Positions 33,504 to 43,666 of a stretch of DNA of 64,000 nt are shown here, in pieces. Position 1 is the first letter of the stretch. Each line of letters opens with the position of its first letter. Source of the stretch: Microbacteriaceae bacterium. GTDB lineage: Bacteria; Actinomycetota; Actinomycetes; Actinomycetales; Microbacteriaceae. The notes under the pieces are model-generated. The model was not told where the DNA came from, searched no databases, and was given only the letters and a program-made list of their open reading frames with translations. The stretch spans positions 244,242 through 308,241 of the forward strand of contig JAPSJW010000002.1 of assembly GCA_031177985.1 (NCBI GenBank). Direction: 5' to 3'. Both the position numbers and the translations under genes were made by a program.

Positions 33504-34862
33504 GTGGCCGAGCTCAACCCTCCGAAGCTGGGGAGAAGCGCCTCCGCTCAGCAGCCGTCGACGGCATCCGTCGGCGAGAAGACCTACGTGCTCGACACGT
33601 CGGTGCTGCTGTCGGATCCCAAGGCGGTCTTCCGCTTCGCCGAACACGCGGTCGTGCTGCCCGTGGTCGTCATCACCGAGCTCGAATCGAAGCGGCACGA
33701 CCCAGAGATCGGGTACTTCGCGCGGCAGGCGCTGCGCAACCTCGACGAGCTGCGCATCCAGCACGAGCGCCTCGACTTCCCGATCGCAGTCGGCGAGGGC
33801 GGGTCGCTGCGTGTCGAGCTGAACCACTCCAGCATGTCGGTGCTCCCGAGCGGACTGCAGCTCGCCGACAACGACTCCCGCATCCTCGCCGTCGCGCTCA
33901 ACCTCGCCAACGACGGCTACGACGTCACGGTGGTCTCGAAGGACCTGCCGCTGCGCGTCAAGGCAGCGTCGATCGGCCTGGCCGCCGAGGAGTACCGCGC
34001 CGAGCTCGCGGTCGACTCCGGCTGGACCGGCATGGCCGACGTCGAGCTCTCGGCGGAGCAGATGTCCGACCTCTACGAGAACGAGCGCCTCGCCTCCCGG
34101 GCCGTCGCCGACCTGCCGATCAACACCGGCCTGGTGCTGCACTCCGACCGCGGGTCGGCCCTCGGCCGGGTCACCGGCCGCGGCGAGCTGCGCCTGGTGC
34201 GCGGCGACCGCGACGTGTTCGGCCTGCACGGCCGCAGCGCCGAGCAGCGCCTGGCGATCGACATGCTGCTCGACCCCGAGGTGGGGATCATCTCGCTCGG
34301 CGGTCGCGCCGGAACCGGCAAGTCGGCCCTCGCCCTCTGCGCCGGCCTCGAGGCCGTGCTCGAGAAGCAGCAGCACCGCAAGATCATGGTGTTCCGTCCG
34401 CTCTACGCCGTCGGCGGCCAGGAGCTCGGCTACCTGCCCGGCGACGCGGGGGAGAAGATGAATCCCTGGGCGCAGGCGGTGTTCGACACCCTCGGCTCGG
34501 TCGTCTCGCAGAACGTCATGGACGAGGTCGTCGAGCGCGGCATCCTCGAGGTGCTGCCGCTCACCCACATCCGCGGACGCTCGCTGCACGACGCGTTCGT
34601 GATCGTCGACGAGGCGCAGTCGCTCGAGCGCAACGTGCTGCTCACGGTGCTCAGCCGGATCGGGCAGAACTCGCGCGTCGTGCTCACCCACGACGTCGCC
34701 CAACGGGACAACCTGCGGGTGGGACGCCACGACGGGGTCGCCTCGGTCATCGAGACCCTCAAGGGCCACGGGCTCTTCGGGCACATCACGCTCACCCGCT
34801 CCGAGCGGTCGGCGATCGCGGCGCTCGTCACGGAGATGCTGGAGTCGAACGAGCTCGCCTGA
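33504..34862 (+). CDS. phoH2: PhoH2-type protein: PIN nuclease fused to PhoH ATPase
   Basis: A 452-aa protein combining an N-terminal PIN RNase domain (about 30-165; [35 protein letters not shown]) with a PhoH-like helicase/ATPase domain. Walker A is [14 protein letters not shown] near residue 266, and Walker B is [11 protein letters not shown] near 362. Mycobacterial PhoH2 unwinds and cleaves RNA; similar activity is expected. GTG 33504 is chosen for the GGATGGAG upstream; the open frame extends much further but would read through the preceding aminotransferase gene in another frame. A terminator follows. Confidence 0.93.
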   Translation: MAELNPPKLGRSASAQQPSTASVGEKTYVLDTSVLLSDPKAVFRFAEHAVVLPVVVITELESKRHDPEIGYFARQALRNLDELRIQHERLDFPIAVGEGGSLRVELNHSSMSVLPSGLQLADNDSRILAVALNLANDGYDVTVVSKDLPLRVKAASIGLAAEEYRAELAVDSGWTGMADVELSAEQMSDLYENERLASRAVADLPINTGLVLHSDRGSALGRVTGRGELRLVRGDRDVFGLHGRSAEQRLAIDMLLDPEVGIISLGGRAGTGKSALALCAGLEAVLEKQQHRKIMVFRPLYAVGGQELGYLPGDAGEKMNPWAQAVFDTLGSVVSQNVMDEVVERGILEVLPLTHIRGRSLHDAFVIVDEAQSLERNVLLTVLSRIGQNSRVVLTHDVAQRDNLRVGRHDGVASVIETLKGHGLFGHITLTRSERSAIAALVTEMLESNELA

Positions 34863-34872
34863 TCCGCGTCAC

Positions 34873-34907
34873 GCGGAGCCCGTGTGGATAACCCGCGCGG
34901 GCTCCGC
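34873..34907 (+). terminator. Hairpin terminator after phoH2
   Basis: A perfect 10-bp stem GCGGAGCCCG / CGGGCTCCGC with a 15-nt loop, 10 bp after the stop codon. Confidence 0.7.
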
Positions 34908-34917
34908 CACCGGCGGC

Positions 34918-34923
34918 TAGCGT
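34918..34923 (+). promoter_or_regulatory. -10-like hexamer TAGCGT upstream of the prepilin peptidase gene
   Basis: TAGCGT ends 6 nt before GTG 34930. Confidence 0.5.
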
Positions 34924-34929
34924 CGCTGC

Positions 34930-35502
34930 GTGCTGTCCGTCGCGCCCGTCGTTCGCAGGCGGCGTGCGACCCTTGCGCTCGCCGTCGCGCTGGTAGCCGT
35001 GGTCGGTGCCTGGCAGCTGATGGTGCAGCCCGGCCACGGCCTCGGCGGTCTGATCGGTTTGCTCTACTTGGCCGCCGTCACACCGGAGCTCTGGCGCATC
35101 GACGCCGCGGAGCACCGCCTGCCGAACGCGCTCGTGCTGCCCGGGTATCCGCTGGCGCTGGCCGGCGTGGCCGTCGACTGGGTCGTCGCGGGCCATGAGC
35201 GCTGGACTGCGCTGCTCGCGGGAGCCGGGTACTTCGGCTTCCTGCTGCTGCTCTCGTTCGCCGGCGGGATGGGCATGGGAGACGTCAAGCTCGCGGGGCT
35301 GCTGGGCATCCTGCTCGGGCACCTCGGACTGGACGCCGTGCTCGTGGGGGTGGTGAGCGCGTTCTTCGCCGGGGGCGTCGTGAGCGCGGTGCTTCTCGCG
35401 ACGGGGCACGGGCGCGGGCGCCGCATCCCGTTCGGGCCGTTCCTGCTGGCTGGCTTCTGGCTGGGGGTCGCCGCCGCGACCTCCCTCGGCGCGACGCGGT
35501 GA
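34930..35502 (+). CDS. A24-type prepilin peptidase (TadV/CpaA-like)
   Basis: A 190-aa polytopic aspartic protease. The two catalytic Asp sites are seen in LWRIDAAEHRLPNALVLPGYPLAL and in GGMGMGDVKLAGLLG (the GxGD motif). The N-terminal methyltransferase domain of PilD is absent, as in the small Tad/Flp-type peptidases. No pilin or Tad genes are in this window, so its substrate must be encoded elsewhere. About five helices are visible. It converges on fumC with a 10-bp gap. Confidence 0.88.
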   Translation: MLSVAPVVRRRRATLALAVALVAVVGAWQLMVQPGHGLGGLIGLLYLAAVTPELWRIDAAEHRLPNALVLPGYPLALAGVAVDWVVAGHERWTALLAGAGYFGFLLLLSFAGGMGMGDVKLAGLLGILLGHLGLDAVLVGVVSAFFAGGVVSAVLLATGHGRGRRIPFGPFLLAGFWLGVAAATSLGATR

Positions 35503-35512
35503 GCCCTGTCGG

Positions 35513-36910
35513 CTAGCCCGGGCGGGTCATCGACAGCACGTCGAGCGCACCGTCGAGCTGCTGCTCGGTGATCTCGCCGCGCTCGACGAAGCCGAGCTCG
35601 ACGACCGCCTCGCGCACCGTGATGCCCTGGGCGACGGAGTGCTTGGCGATCTTCGCCGCGGCCTCGTAGCCGATGATCTTGTTGAGCGGCGTCACGATCG
35701 AGGGCGACGACTCCGCGAGGGCACGGGCGCGCTCCTCGTTGACCTCCAGCCCTGCGACCGTCTTGTCCGCCAGCACACGCGACGAGTTGCCGAGCAGGCG
35801 GATCGACTCCAGCAGCGCCGTGCCCATCACCGGGATGGCGACGTTGAGCTCGAAGTTGCCCGAGGCTCCGGCCCAGGCGATCGTCGCGTCGTTGCCGATG
35901 ACGCGCGCGCAGACCATCAGCGTCGCCTCGGGGATGACCGGATTCACCTTGCCCGGCATGATCGAGCTGCCCGGCTGGAGGTCGGGGATGTGCAGCTCGG
36001 CGAGTCCGGTGTTGGGGCCGGATCCCATCCAGCGGATGTCGTTGCAGATCTTCGTCAGCGAGACCGCGAGCACGCGCAGCGCGCCCGACGCCTCGACGAG
36101 CCCGTCGCGGGCGCCCTGCGCCTCGAAGTGGTCGAGGGCCTCGGTGATGGGCAGGCCGGAGTCGTCGGCGAGCTCGGCGATGACCCGCTGCGGGAAGCCG
36201 GCGGGCGTGTTGATCCCCGTGCCGACCGCGGTGCCGCCGAGCGGCACCTCGGCCACGCGCGGCACGGCGGCCTGGATGCGCTCGATGCCGAGCCGGATCT
36301 GCCGCGCATAGCCCGCGAACTCCTGGCCGAAGGTCACCGGCGTCGCGTCCATCAGGTGCGTGCGGCCGGACTTCACGACGCCCGCCCACGCCGACGCCTT
36401 CTCCTCGAGGACGCCCGCGAGGTGCTCGAGCGCCGGGACGAGATCGCGCAGCAGGGCACCGGTGACCGCGACGTGCACCGACGTCGGGAACACGTCGTTC
36501 GAGGACTGCGACGCATTGACGTGGTCGTTCGGATGCACCGGCGATCCGAGGGCGTTCGTGGCGAGGGTCGCGAGCACCTCGTTCATGTTCATGTTCGACG
36601 AGGTGCCGCTGCCCGTCTGGTAGGTGTCCACCGGGAAGTGGTCGTGGTGCGCTCCGCCGATGATCTCGTCGGCCGCTCCGACGATCGCCTGCGCGATCTC
36701 GGGGGAGAGGATGCCCAGCTCGCCGTTGACGATCGCGGCAGCGCGCTTGACCCGTGCGAGCGCCACTATCTGGGCGGCCTCGAGGCCGGTGCCCGAGATG
36801 GGGAAGTTCTCGACCGCGCGCTGGGTCTGCGCGCGGTAGAGCGCGCTCGCCGGCACCCTCACCTCGCCCATCGTGTCGTGCTCGATCCGGTACTCGGGCG
36901 ATTCGGTCAC
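35513..36910 (-). CDS. fumC: Class II fumarate hydratase
   Basis: A 465-aa TCA-cycle enzyme interconverting fumarate and malate. Seen: [35 protein letters not shown], the active-site segment [21 protein letters not shown] and the superfamily signature [15 protein letters not shown]. The length is normal. It starts with GTG. It is the last gene of the minus-strand run xseA-xseB-DUF4245-carbonic anhydrase-fumC; the gap to the carbonic anhydrase stop is 37 bp. In mycobacteria fumC is near glpX and a DUF4245 gene as well. Confidence 0.97.
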   Translation of the reverse strand: MTESPEYRIEHDTMGEVRVPASALYRAQTQRAVENFPISGTGLEAAQIVALARVKRAAAIVNGELGILSPEIAQAIVGAADEIIGGAHHDHFPVDTYQTGSGTSSNMNMNEVLATLATNALGSPVHPNDHVNASQSSNDVFPTSVHVAVTGALLRDLVPALEHLAGVLEEKASAWAGVVKSGRTHLMDATPVTFGQEFAGYARQIRLGIERIQAAVPRVAEVPLGGTAVGTGINTPAGFPQRVIAELADDSGLPITEALDHFEAQGARDGLVEASGALRVLAVSLTKICNDIRWMGSGPNTGLAELHIPDLQPGSSIMPGKVNPVIPEATLMVCARVIGNDATIAWAGASGNFELNVAIPVMGTALLESIRLLGNSSRVLADKTVAGLEVNEERARALAESSPSIVTPLNKIIGYEAAAKIAKHSVAQGITVREAVVELGFVERGEITEQQLDGALDVLSMTRPG

Positions 36911-36947
36911 AGCAGCGTGCCTTCCTTCGGTGCTCGTGGGCGGAGGG

Positions 36948-37568
36948 TCAGAGGGACCCGACGGTGACGTCCGCGTCGACGCGGCCCTCGGCCAGTCGGT
37001 AGGTGCCGCCGACGATAGCCAGCGTACCCGCGGCGACAGCGTCGGAGAGGAGCTCGGAGGCGTCGAGCAGGCTGCGGATGGTGCCCCGCACGTGCTCGCG
37101 CCCGACCTCTCCCGCGTCGATGGTCGCGGGGTCTGGGTCCGCCCCTCCGATCGCCCGCACGGCGGGCTCGATGCGGTTCACGATCGAGCGGATGTGCGGC
37201 GGCAGCGGCGCGGCGTCGGCGGCGTGGGAGTCGATCGCGGCCCGCACGGCGCCGCACGAGTCGTGACCGAGCACCACGATGAGCGGCACGCCGAGCACGG
37301 CGACGGCGTACTCGAGCGACCCGATCGCCGACTCGGAGACGACCTGACCGGCATTGCGCACCGCGAAGAGGTCGCCGAGCCCGAGGTCGAAGATGATCTC
37401 CGCCGCCAGACGGGAGTCGCTGCAGCCGAGGAGGGCAGCGCGTGGACGCTGGCCCGAGGCGAGCAGCTCACGGTGCTCGACATCCTGCCGCGGATGCTGG
37501 GGCGCCCCCGCGATGAATCGGGTGTTGCCCTCGACCAGTTCACGCCAGGCGTCACCGGGTGCCGTCAT
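36948..37568 (-). CDS. Beta-class carbonic anhydrase
   Basis: A 206-aa zinc enzyme hydrating CO2. The zinc ligands are present: Cys49 with the Asp51/Arg53 dyad in [15 protein letters not shown], and His102 and Cys105 in [32 protein letters not shown] is also diagnostic. The start overlaps the end of the DUF4245 gene by 4 bp, so the two are translationally coupled. Proximity to fumC suggests a bicarbonate supply role, but this is inference. Confidence 0.95.
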   Translation of the reverse strand: MTAPGDAWRELVEGNTRFIAGAPQHPRQDVEHRELLASGQRPRAALLGCSDSRLAAEIIFDLGLGDLFAVRNAGQVVSESAIGSLEYAVAVLGVPLIVVLGHDSCGAVRAAIDSHAADAAPLPPHIRSIVNRIEPAVRAIGGADPDPATIDAGEVGREHVRGTIRSLLDASELLSDAVAAGTLAIVGGTYRLAEGRVDADVTVGSL

Positions 37569-38182
37569 GGTGTCTCCTCCGTCATCAGCTCGCCCGCCAC
37601 GAGTGAGGCGAGCGCGTCGAACTCCTCATCGGGAGCAGTGCCACGGAGCACGACGGTACTGCCCTCGAACTCCGCGCTGAGGGCGAAGGCGAGGTTGCCC
37701 GCATCCGGGTCGTCGCGCTGGTCGTAGACCTGCCAGGTGACTCCGTCGATCTCGCGGTCGCCGTCGGCGCGCGCGCCCTCGATCCGGTTGGAGAGCCAGG
37801 TGGCGTCGGCATCGACGCCCTGCTCGATGGCCAGGAAGCCGGTCTCGCTCGTCACGAGTCCCACGTACCAGGTGCTGATGCCGTCGACCGACTGGAGGTC
37901 GGCCCGATTGCAGACCCAGGTGGCCGGGACCTGCGGCGCGGCGAGCTCGGTGTCGACCGCTGCCGAGGCGTCGGCGGCGATCGAGCGGAAGTCGATGGGC
38001 TCGGGGTCGCCCGGATCCGGACGCACGACCACGAAGACGAGGAACAGCACGATGCCGAGCGAGGCGACCAGCGCGACGACCAGGTTGACGGGCGTCTGCG
38101 CCTGCCGGCGCAGCCTGCGGTTCTCGGCCTTGAGCGCCGCCAGCTCCTCCGGGGTGGCGGGCTCGCGCGACGGATCGCTCAC
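37565..38182 (-). CDS. DUF4245 membrane protein
   Basis: A 205-aa protein with a short coiled coil (TPEELAALKAENRRLRRQAQ), one membrane helix (about 32-54: VNLVVALVASLGIVLFLVFVVV) and an extracytoplasmic domain with VPATWVCNRADLQSVDGISTWYVGLVT and later WQVYDQRDD, the DUF4245 pattern. Function is unknown. The gene lies between xseB (4-bp gap) and carbonic anhydrase (4-bp overlap). A DUF4245 gene also sits near fumC in mycobacteria. Confidence 0.87.
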   Translation of the reverse strand: MSDPSREPATPEELAALKAENRRLRRQAQTPVNLVVALVASLGIVLFLVFVVVRPDPGDPEPIDFRSIAADASAAVDTELAAPQVPATWVCNRADLQSVDGISTWYVGLVTSETGFLAIEQGVDADATWLSNRIEGARADGDREIDGVTWQVYDQRDDPDAGNLAFALSAEFEGSTVVLRGTAPDEEFDALASLVAGELMTEETP

Positions 38183-38186
38183 GCGG

Positions 38187-38420
38187 TCACTCCGCTGCGG
38201 CCGAGCGCGCGGCCTCGAGCCGCGCCTTCGCGCCCTGCAGCCACTCCTCGCAGCGGCGGGCCAGCGCCTCGCCGCGCTCCCACAGGGCGAGCGACTGCTC
38301 GAGCGTCGATGAGCCCTGCTCCAGCTCGTTGACGACGCGGATGAGCTCGTCGCGCGCCTGCTCGTAGCTGAGCGCTGAGACGTCGGGAGCGGAGACGTCG
38401 GGCGGGGTCGTGCTCGTCAC
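38187..38420 (-). CDS. xseB: Exodeoxyribonuclease VII small subunit
   Basis: A 77-aa helical subunit of exonuclease VII. The typical core [45 protein letters not shown] fits the family well. It ends with an Ala-rich tail. It lies 10 bp after xseA on the same strand, forming the usual pair. Confidence 0.95.
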   Translation of the reverse strand: MTSTTPPDVSAPDVSALSYEQARDELIRVVNELEQGSSTLEQSLALWERGEALARRCEEWLQGAKARLEAARSAAAE

Positions 38421-38430
38421 GGCGACCAGC

Positions 38431-39666
38431 CTAATCGGTCGGGCTGACGGAGCCCTCGACGGCGTCGACCGTCGTGGAGAGCCGGCCGTCGGCGACGGTG
38501 AGGAGGAGGGCAGTGCCGGGAGCCGCGTCTGCCGCGGAGCGGAGCGCGCGCCCGTCGGGCAGCTGTGCGATCGCGTAGCCCCGCTGCAGGGTGCGCTGCG
38601 GCGACAGGGCGCGCAGCTGGGTGGCGAGCTCGGCGGTCGAGCGTTCGGCCCGCTCGAGGCAGCGGTGCAGCAGCTCCTCGCTGCGCACCACCCAGCGCGC
38701 CAGCTCCTCGGCCCTCGTGTCGACGATCCAGGTGTGCTGCGCGAGCGCCGGGCGGGAGCGGATGTGCTCCAGCCGGTCGATCTCGCCGGTCACCCGGGAG
38801 GTGAGGGCCGACCGCATGCGCGAGCGCGCCTGCCCCACCCGTGCCAGCTCCTCGGCGACATCCGGCACGACCCGCTTGGCGGCATCCGTCGGAGTCGAGG
38901 CGCGCAGATCGGCGACCTCGTCGAGCAGCGGACGGTCGGCTTCGTGACCGATCGCGCTCACTAGCGGCGTCGTGATCGCCGCGACGCCTCGCACCAGCTT
39001 CTCGTCGCTGAAGACGAGCAGGTTCTGGAAGTCGCCGCCGCCGCGGGCGACGATGATGACGTCGATCGTGGGGTCGGCATCGAGGGCGCGGATGGCGCCG
39101 AGCACCTCCGACGCCGCGCGGTCGCCCTGCACCGAGGCGTAGGCGACCCGGAACTCGACGGCGGGCCAGCGCAGCTGGGCGTTCCGCAGCACATCCTTCT
39201 CAGCGTCGCTGTCCTTGCCGGTGACCAGTCCGATCCTGCGAGGGAGGAAGGGCAGCGGGCGCTTGCGGGCGGCCGAGAAGAGCCCCTCCGCGCCGAGCTG
39301 CTGCCGCAGCCGCTCGAGCCGCTCCAGCAGGTCGCCGAGGCCGACGTGACGCAGGTCGTAGGCCTCCATCGTCAGCGAGCCGCCCTTGACCCACCATGTC
39401 GGCTTGACCAGCGCGATGACGCGGTCGCCCTGCTTGAAGTCGGACTTCAGCCGCGCGCGCACCGACGACCACAGCGTGAAGGAGATCGTGACGTCCTGCT
39501 CGAGGTCCTTGAGCTTGCCGTACACGGTGCCGGCGCGCACCGACCACTGGGTGATCTCGCCCTCGACCCAGGCGGTGCCGAGGCGCTCGATCCAGCCCTT
39601 CAGCTTCGTCGAGAGCAGAGCCACCGGCCAGGGAGCGTCGAGGGTCGGCGGGGCAGCGTCGGACAT
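38431..39666 (-). CDS. xseA: Exodeoxyribonuclease VII large subunit
   Basis: A 411-aa nuclease subunit degrading single-stranded DNA with XseB. The N-terminal OB fold includes [22 protein letters not shown]; the catalytic region has [45 protein letters not shown] and [30 protein letters not shown]. The C-terminal part is coiled coil, ending in the [13 protein letters not shown] repeat. ATG 39666 is chosen over a codon 33 bp upstream because GGGGAGGG stands just before it. It is divergent from ispH. Confidence 0.95.
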   Translation of the reverse strand: MSDAAPPTLDAPWPVALLSTKLKGWIERLGTAWVEGEITQWSVRAGTVYGKLKDLEQDVTISFTLWSSVRARLKSDFKQGDRVIALVKPTWWVKGGSLTMEAYDLRHVGLGDLLERLERLRQQLGAEGLFSAARKRPLPFLPRRIGLVTGKDSDAEKDVLRNAQLRWPAVEFRVAYASVQGDRAASEVLGAIRALDADPTIDVIIVARGGGDFQNLLVFSDEKLVRGVAAITTPLVSAIGHEADRPLLDEVADLRASTPTDAAKRVVPDVAEELARVGQARSRMRSALTSRVTGEIDRLEHIRSRPALAQHTWIVDTRAEELARWVVRSEELLHRCLERAERSTAELATQLRALSPQRTLQRGYAIAQLPDGRALRSAADAAPGTALLLTVADGRLSTTVDAVEGSVSPTD

Positions 39667-39700
39667 GATCCCTCCCCAGCGTCTGCAGAACTCGCTCACC

Positions 39701-39706
39701 TAGAAT
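39701..39706 (+). promoter_or_regulatory. -10 hexamer TAGAAT upstream of ispH
   Basis: TAGAAT, one base from TATAAT, ends 6 nt before GTG 39713, predicting a leaderless ispH transcript. Confidence 0.6.
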
Positions 39707-39712
39707 CGAGGG

Positions 39713-40798
39713 GTGACGACCATCACCAACGGCGCGGCCGTGAGCCTCGAGATGCCGCGGATCCCCGCAGCGCGTAACAGGCTACGCGACCTCCCCGTCA
39801 CCGGTCGGAAGCGGGTGCTGCTCGCGGCACCCCGGGGCTACTGTGCAGGAGTGGACCGCGCGGTCGTCGCGGTCGAGAAGGCCCTCGACCACTACGGCGC
39901 CCCCGTCTACGTGCGCAAGCAGATCGTGCACAACATCCACGTCGTCTCGACGCTCGAGAAGAAGGGCGCGATCTTCGTCGACGACGTCGACGAGGTGCCG
40001 GTCGGCTCGCACGTGGTGTTCAGCGCCCATGGCGTCTCGCCGGCCGTCGTCGCCGGGGCCGCCCAGCGCGAGCTGCACGCGATCGACGCGACCTGCCCGC
40101 TCGTCACCAAGGTGCACCGCGAGGCGACCCGCTTCGCTCGCGACGACTACGAGATCCTGCTGATCGGTCACGCCGGACACGAGGAGGTCGAGGGCACGAT
40201 GGGTCACGCGCCCGAGCGCACGACCCTCGTCAACGGACCGCACGAGGTCGACAAGGTGCGGGTGAAGAACCCGGACCACCTCGTCTGGCTGTCGCAGACC
40301 ACGCTCAGCGTCGACGAGACGATGGAGACGGTGCGGATGCTGCGCGAGCGGTTCCCGAACCTGCAGGACCCGCCGAGCGACGACATCTGCTACGCGACCC
40401 AGAACCGTCAGGTGGCCATCAAGAAGGTGGCGGCGGATGCCGACCTCGTGATCGTGGTCGGCAGCAGCAACAGCTCGAACACGATGCGGCTCGTCGACGT
40501 CGCCCTCGAGCACGGCGCGAAGGCCGCCTACCGGGTCGACTATGCGAGCGAAATCCGTCAGGAGTGGCTCGACGGGGTCGCGACCGTCGGTGTGACGAGC
40601 GGCGCCTCCGTGCCCGAGGTGCTCGTGCAGGAGGTGCTCGACGACCTCGCCGACGCGGGCTACGGCGAGGTCGAGACCATCGTCACGGCCGAGGAGGACC
40701 TCATGTTCTCCCTGCCGAAGGAGCTGCGCACCGACGCCTCCGGCAACCGCGACGAGCGCGCCCTCGGCGGACGTCGCAAGCTCGACTGGCAGAGCTGA
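39713..40798 (+). CDS. ispH: 4-hydroxy-3-methylbut-2-enyl diphosphate reductase
   Basis: A 361-aa iron-sulfur enzyme, the last step of the MEP isoprenoid pathway. The three cluster cysteines are seen: Cys44 in [12 protein letters not shown], one in [14 protein letters not shown] and one in [20 protein letters not shown] and [12 protein letters not shown] bind substrate. The first 30 residues are an extra, divergent N-terminus common in actinobacterial IspH. The GTG start has TAGAAT 6 nt upstream. The divergent xseA neighbour is a conserved arrangement. Confidence 0.97.
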   Translation: MTTITNGAAVSLEMPRIPAARNRLRDLPVTGRKRVLLAAPRGYCAGVDRAVVAVEKALDHYGAPVYVRKQIVHNIHVVSTLEKKGAIFVDDVDEVPVGSHVVFSAHGVSPAVVAGAAQRELHAIDATCPLVTKVHREATRFARDDYEILLIGHAGHEEVEGTMGHAPERTTLVNGPHEVDKVRVKNPDHLVWLSQTTLSVDETMETVRMLRERFPNLQDPPSDDICYATQNRQVAIKKVAADADLVIVVGSSNSSNTMRLVDVALEHGAKAAYRVDYASEIRQEWLDGVATVGVTSGASVPEVLVQEVLDDLADAGYGEVETIVTAEEDLMFSLPKELRTDASGNRDERALGGRRKLDWQS

Positions 40799-40855
40799 CC
40801 CGCCGCATCCGTTCGTCGGCGCTCGGCACCCCGAGTGCCTCGCCCACGCCGGCGT

Positions 40856-40918
40856 GCGCGAGGTTCGAGTTTCCGCGATTCTGACGGCTCCATGACCGCC
40901 GAAACCCCAACCTCGCGC
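40856..40918. repeat. Copy of a dispersed palindromic intergenic repeat
   Basis: The outer arms GCGCGAGGTT (40856-40865) and AACCTCGCGC (40909-40918) are perfect. The right half CGCCGAAACCCCAACCTCG matches the right arm at 102-120 (CGCCGAAACCCTCACCTCG) at all but two positions. It lies in the gap between convergent ispH and fba, with no coding potential. Confidence 0.65.
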
Positions 40919-40950
40919 TGCCCGCCGAGCAGGACCGGGCCGAGGTGACA

Positions 40951-40987
40951 GAAAGGCCCCTCCCCGTCGAGCGGGAAGGGGCCTTTC
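40951..40987. terminator. Bidirectional hairpin terminator between ispH and fba
   Basis: GAAAGGCCCCTCCC pairs with GGGAAGGGGCCTTTC with one bulged A, giving a 14-bp stem with an 8-nt loop and A/T ends on both sides. It suits both convergent genes. Confidence 0.9.
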
Positions 40988-41009
40988 TCGAACCTCGGGG
41001 CCGCCGGAC

Positions 41010-42038
<1,029 letters not shown>

Positions 42039-42166
42039 TCGTACTCCTTGTTCGACGGCTGTTCCGCGTCCACTCTAGCCAGAGCGGGAGGGGGGTCCCC
42101 TACGCTGGGAGGGCGTCGATCCGCCGGATTCCACCACGACGCCACCTCTCGCACGCGGAGACGATC

Positions 42167-43153
42167 ATGGCCTCGACCGAACCCGGCACCCTCTACCGAC
42201 ACCCCGACCGCAACCTGGCGATGGAGCTCGTGCGTGCCACCGAGGCAGCGGCGATCCGCGCTGTCCCCTTCGTCGGCAAGGGCGACAAGAACGGCGCCGA
42301 CGGCGCGGCGGTGGACGCGATGCGCAAGTTCCTCGGCACCGTCGACTTCGACGGCGTGGTCGTCATCGGCGAGGGCGAGAAGGACCACGCGCCGATGCTG
42401 TTCAACGGCGAGCACGTGGGAACCGGTCACGGGCCGCAGTGCGACATCGCGGTGGATCCCATCGACGGCACCTCGCTCACGGCGGCCGGGCGGCCCAACG
42501 CCCTGTCGATGATCGCCGTCTCCGACCGCGGCTCGATGCTCGACGCCTCCTCCGTCTACTACATGGAGAAGATCGTCACGGGGCCCGAGGGCATCGGCGT
42601 CGTCGATCTCCGGCAGTCGATCGGCGACAACCTGCGCGCGCTCGCGGCTGCGAAGAAGAAGCCGATCGGGGAGATGCAGGTCGCCGTGCTCGACAGGCCC
42701 CGTCACGCCCAGCTCATCGAGGAGATCCGTGAGGCCGGAGCAGGGACGAGGCTCCTGCTCGACGGCGATGTCGCGGGCGGCATCAACGCCGCGCGCTACG
42801 AGACCCGCATTGACATGTGCGTCGGGATCGGCGGCAGCCCCGAGGGCGTCGCCTCTGCCTGCGCCATCAAGGCCCTCGGCGGTCTCATCCAGGGGCGCCT
42901 GGCCCCGAAGACGGATGAGGAGCGCGAGCGCGGGGAGGCCGCCGGCCTCAAGTTCGACTACGTGTACGAGGCGGACGAGCTGGTGCGCAGCGACAACACC
43001 TTCTTCGTCGCGACAGGCGTGACCGACGGCGGACTGGTCGAGGGTGTGCGCCGCAAGGGCCCGATCATCCGTACGGAGTCGATCGTGCTGCGTTCACGCT
43101 CCGGCACCATCCGCCGCGTGGTGGCCGACCACCTCGCGGAGAAGTGGCTCTAG
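42167..43153 (+). CDS. glpX: Class II fructose-1,6-bisphosphatase GlpX
   Basis: A 328-aa gluconeogenic phosphatase. Metal and substrate motifs: VVIGEGEKDHAPMLFNGE, DIAVDPIDGTSLTAAGRP, DRPRHAQLIEEIREAG, LLLDGDVAGGINAARYET and GIGGSPEGVASACAIKALGG. This is the mycobacterial type, typically the only FBPase of actinobacteria. It begins at ATG with GGAG upstream; a TACGCT box lies further up, giving a leader of about 50 nt, unlike the leaderless neighbours. It converges on the SRPBCC gene (3-bp gap). Confidence 0.97.
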   Translation: MASTEPGTLYRHPDRNLAMELVRATEAAAIRAVPFVGKGDKNGADGAAVDAMRKFLGTVDFDGVVVIGEGEKDHAPMLFNGEHVGTGHGPQCDIAVDPIDGTSLTAAGRPNALSMIAVSDRGSMLDASSVYYMEKIVTGPEGIGVVDLRQSIGDNLRALAAAKKKPIGEMQVAVLDRPRHAQLIEEIREAGAGTRLLLDGDVAGGINAARYETRIDMCVGIGGSPEGVASACAIKALGGLIQGRLAPKTDEERERGEAAGLKFDYVYEADELVRSDNTFFVATGVTDGGLVEGVRRKGPIIRTESIVLRSRSGTIRRVVADHLAEKWL

Positions 43154-43156
43154 GGC

Positions 43157-43612
43157 TCACCAGCCGAAGTCGATCGGCTTCCCCGTCTCCACGAGGGTCT
43201 TGAGGCTGGAGAGCACGCGTGGCCAGGTCTCGGCGGATGCGGCGGCGCTGGGGTTGCCTTCGCTCCAGTGATCGTTGGTGAACTCGAGTTTGGTGAGTGC
43301 GTCCGACTCCTTGGTCAGGCGCCACGTCATCCGGCTCTCGCGCTCGGCGTGCTTCTCGTCGTAGGACGGCCCGGGGTGCTCGCTGAGGCTGAGCAGCGTT
43401 CCGGGTTCGATTTCGAGCACCTCGCCGTACACGTGGACGACCTCCGCGCCGTCCTCGCCAGGCCCGACGTACTCGTAGCGCGAGCCCTGCTTCAGGTCGC
43501 TCCGCAGCACGCTCCCGAACATGAGAGCCCGGTTGCCGTCGTCGCCGACGATCGCCTCCCATACCGGCTCGGCGGGGGCGGCGATGTACAGGGTCATGCT
43601 GAAATCCGTCAT
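43157..43612 (-). CDS. SRPBCC (AHSA1-like) domain protein
   Basis: A 151-aa START/SRPBCC-fold protein. The pattern TDFSMTLYIAAPAEPVWEAIVGDDGNRALMFGS at the start and MTWRLTKESDALTKLEFTNDHWSEGN near the end fit the AHSA1 (Aha1 C-terminal-like) group. Such proteins have a hydrophobic ligand pocket; the ligand here is unknown. A TAGCGT box is 7 nt before the ATG. Confidence 0.82.
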   Translation of the reverse strand: MTDFSMTLYIAAPAEPVWEAIVGDDGNRALMFGSVLRSDLKQGSRYEYVGPGEDGAEVVHVYGEVLEIEPGTLLSLSEHPGPSYDEKHAERESRMTWRLTKESDALTKLEFTNDHWSEGNPSAAASAETWPRVLSSLKTLVETGKPIDFGW

Positions 43613-43666
43613 GCCCCCGACGCTACGGATGCGGCTGCCGGCGGGTCTTGCAGAAAAACGACCGGC

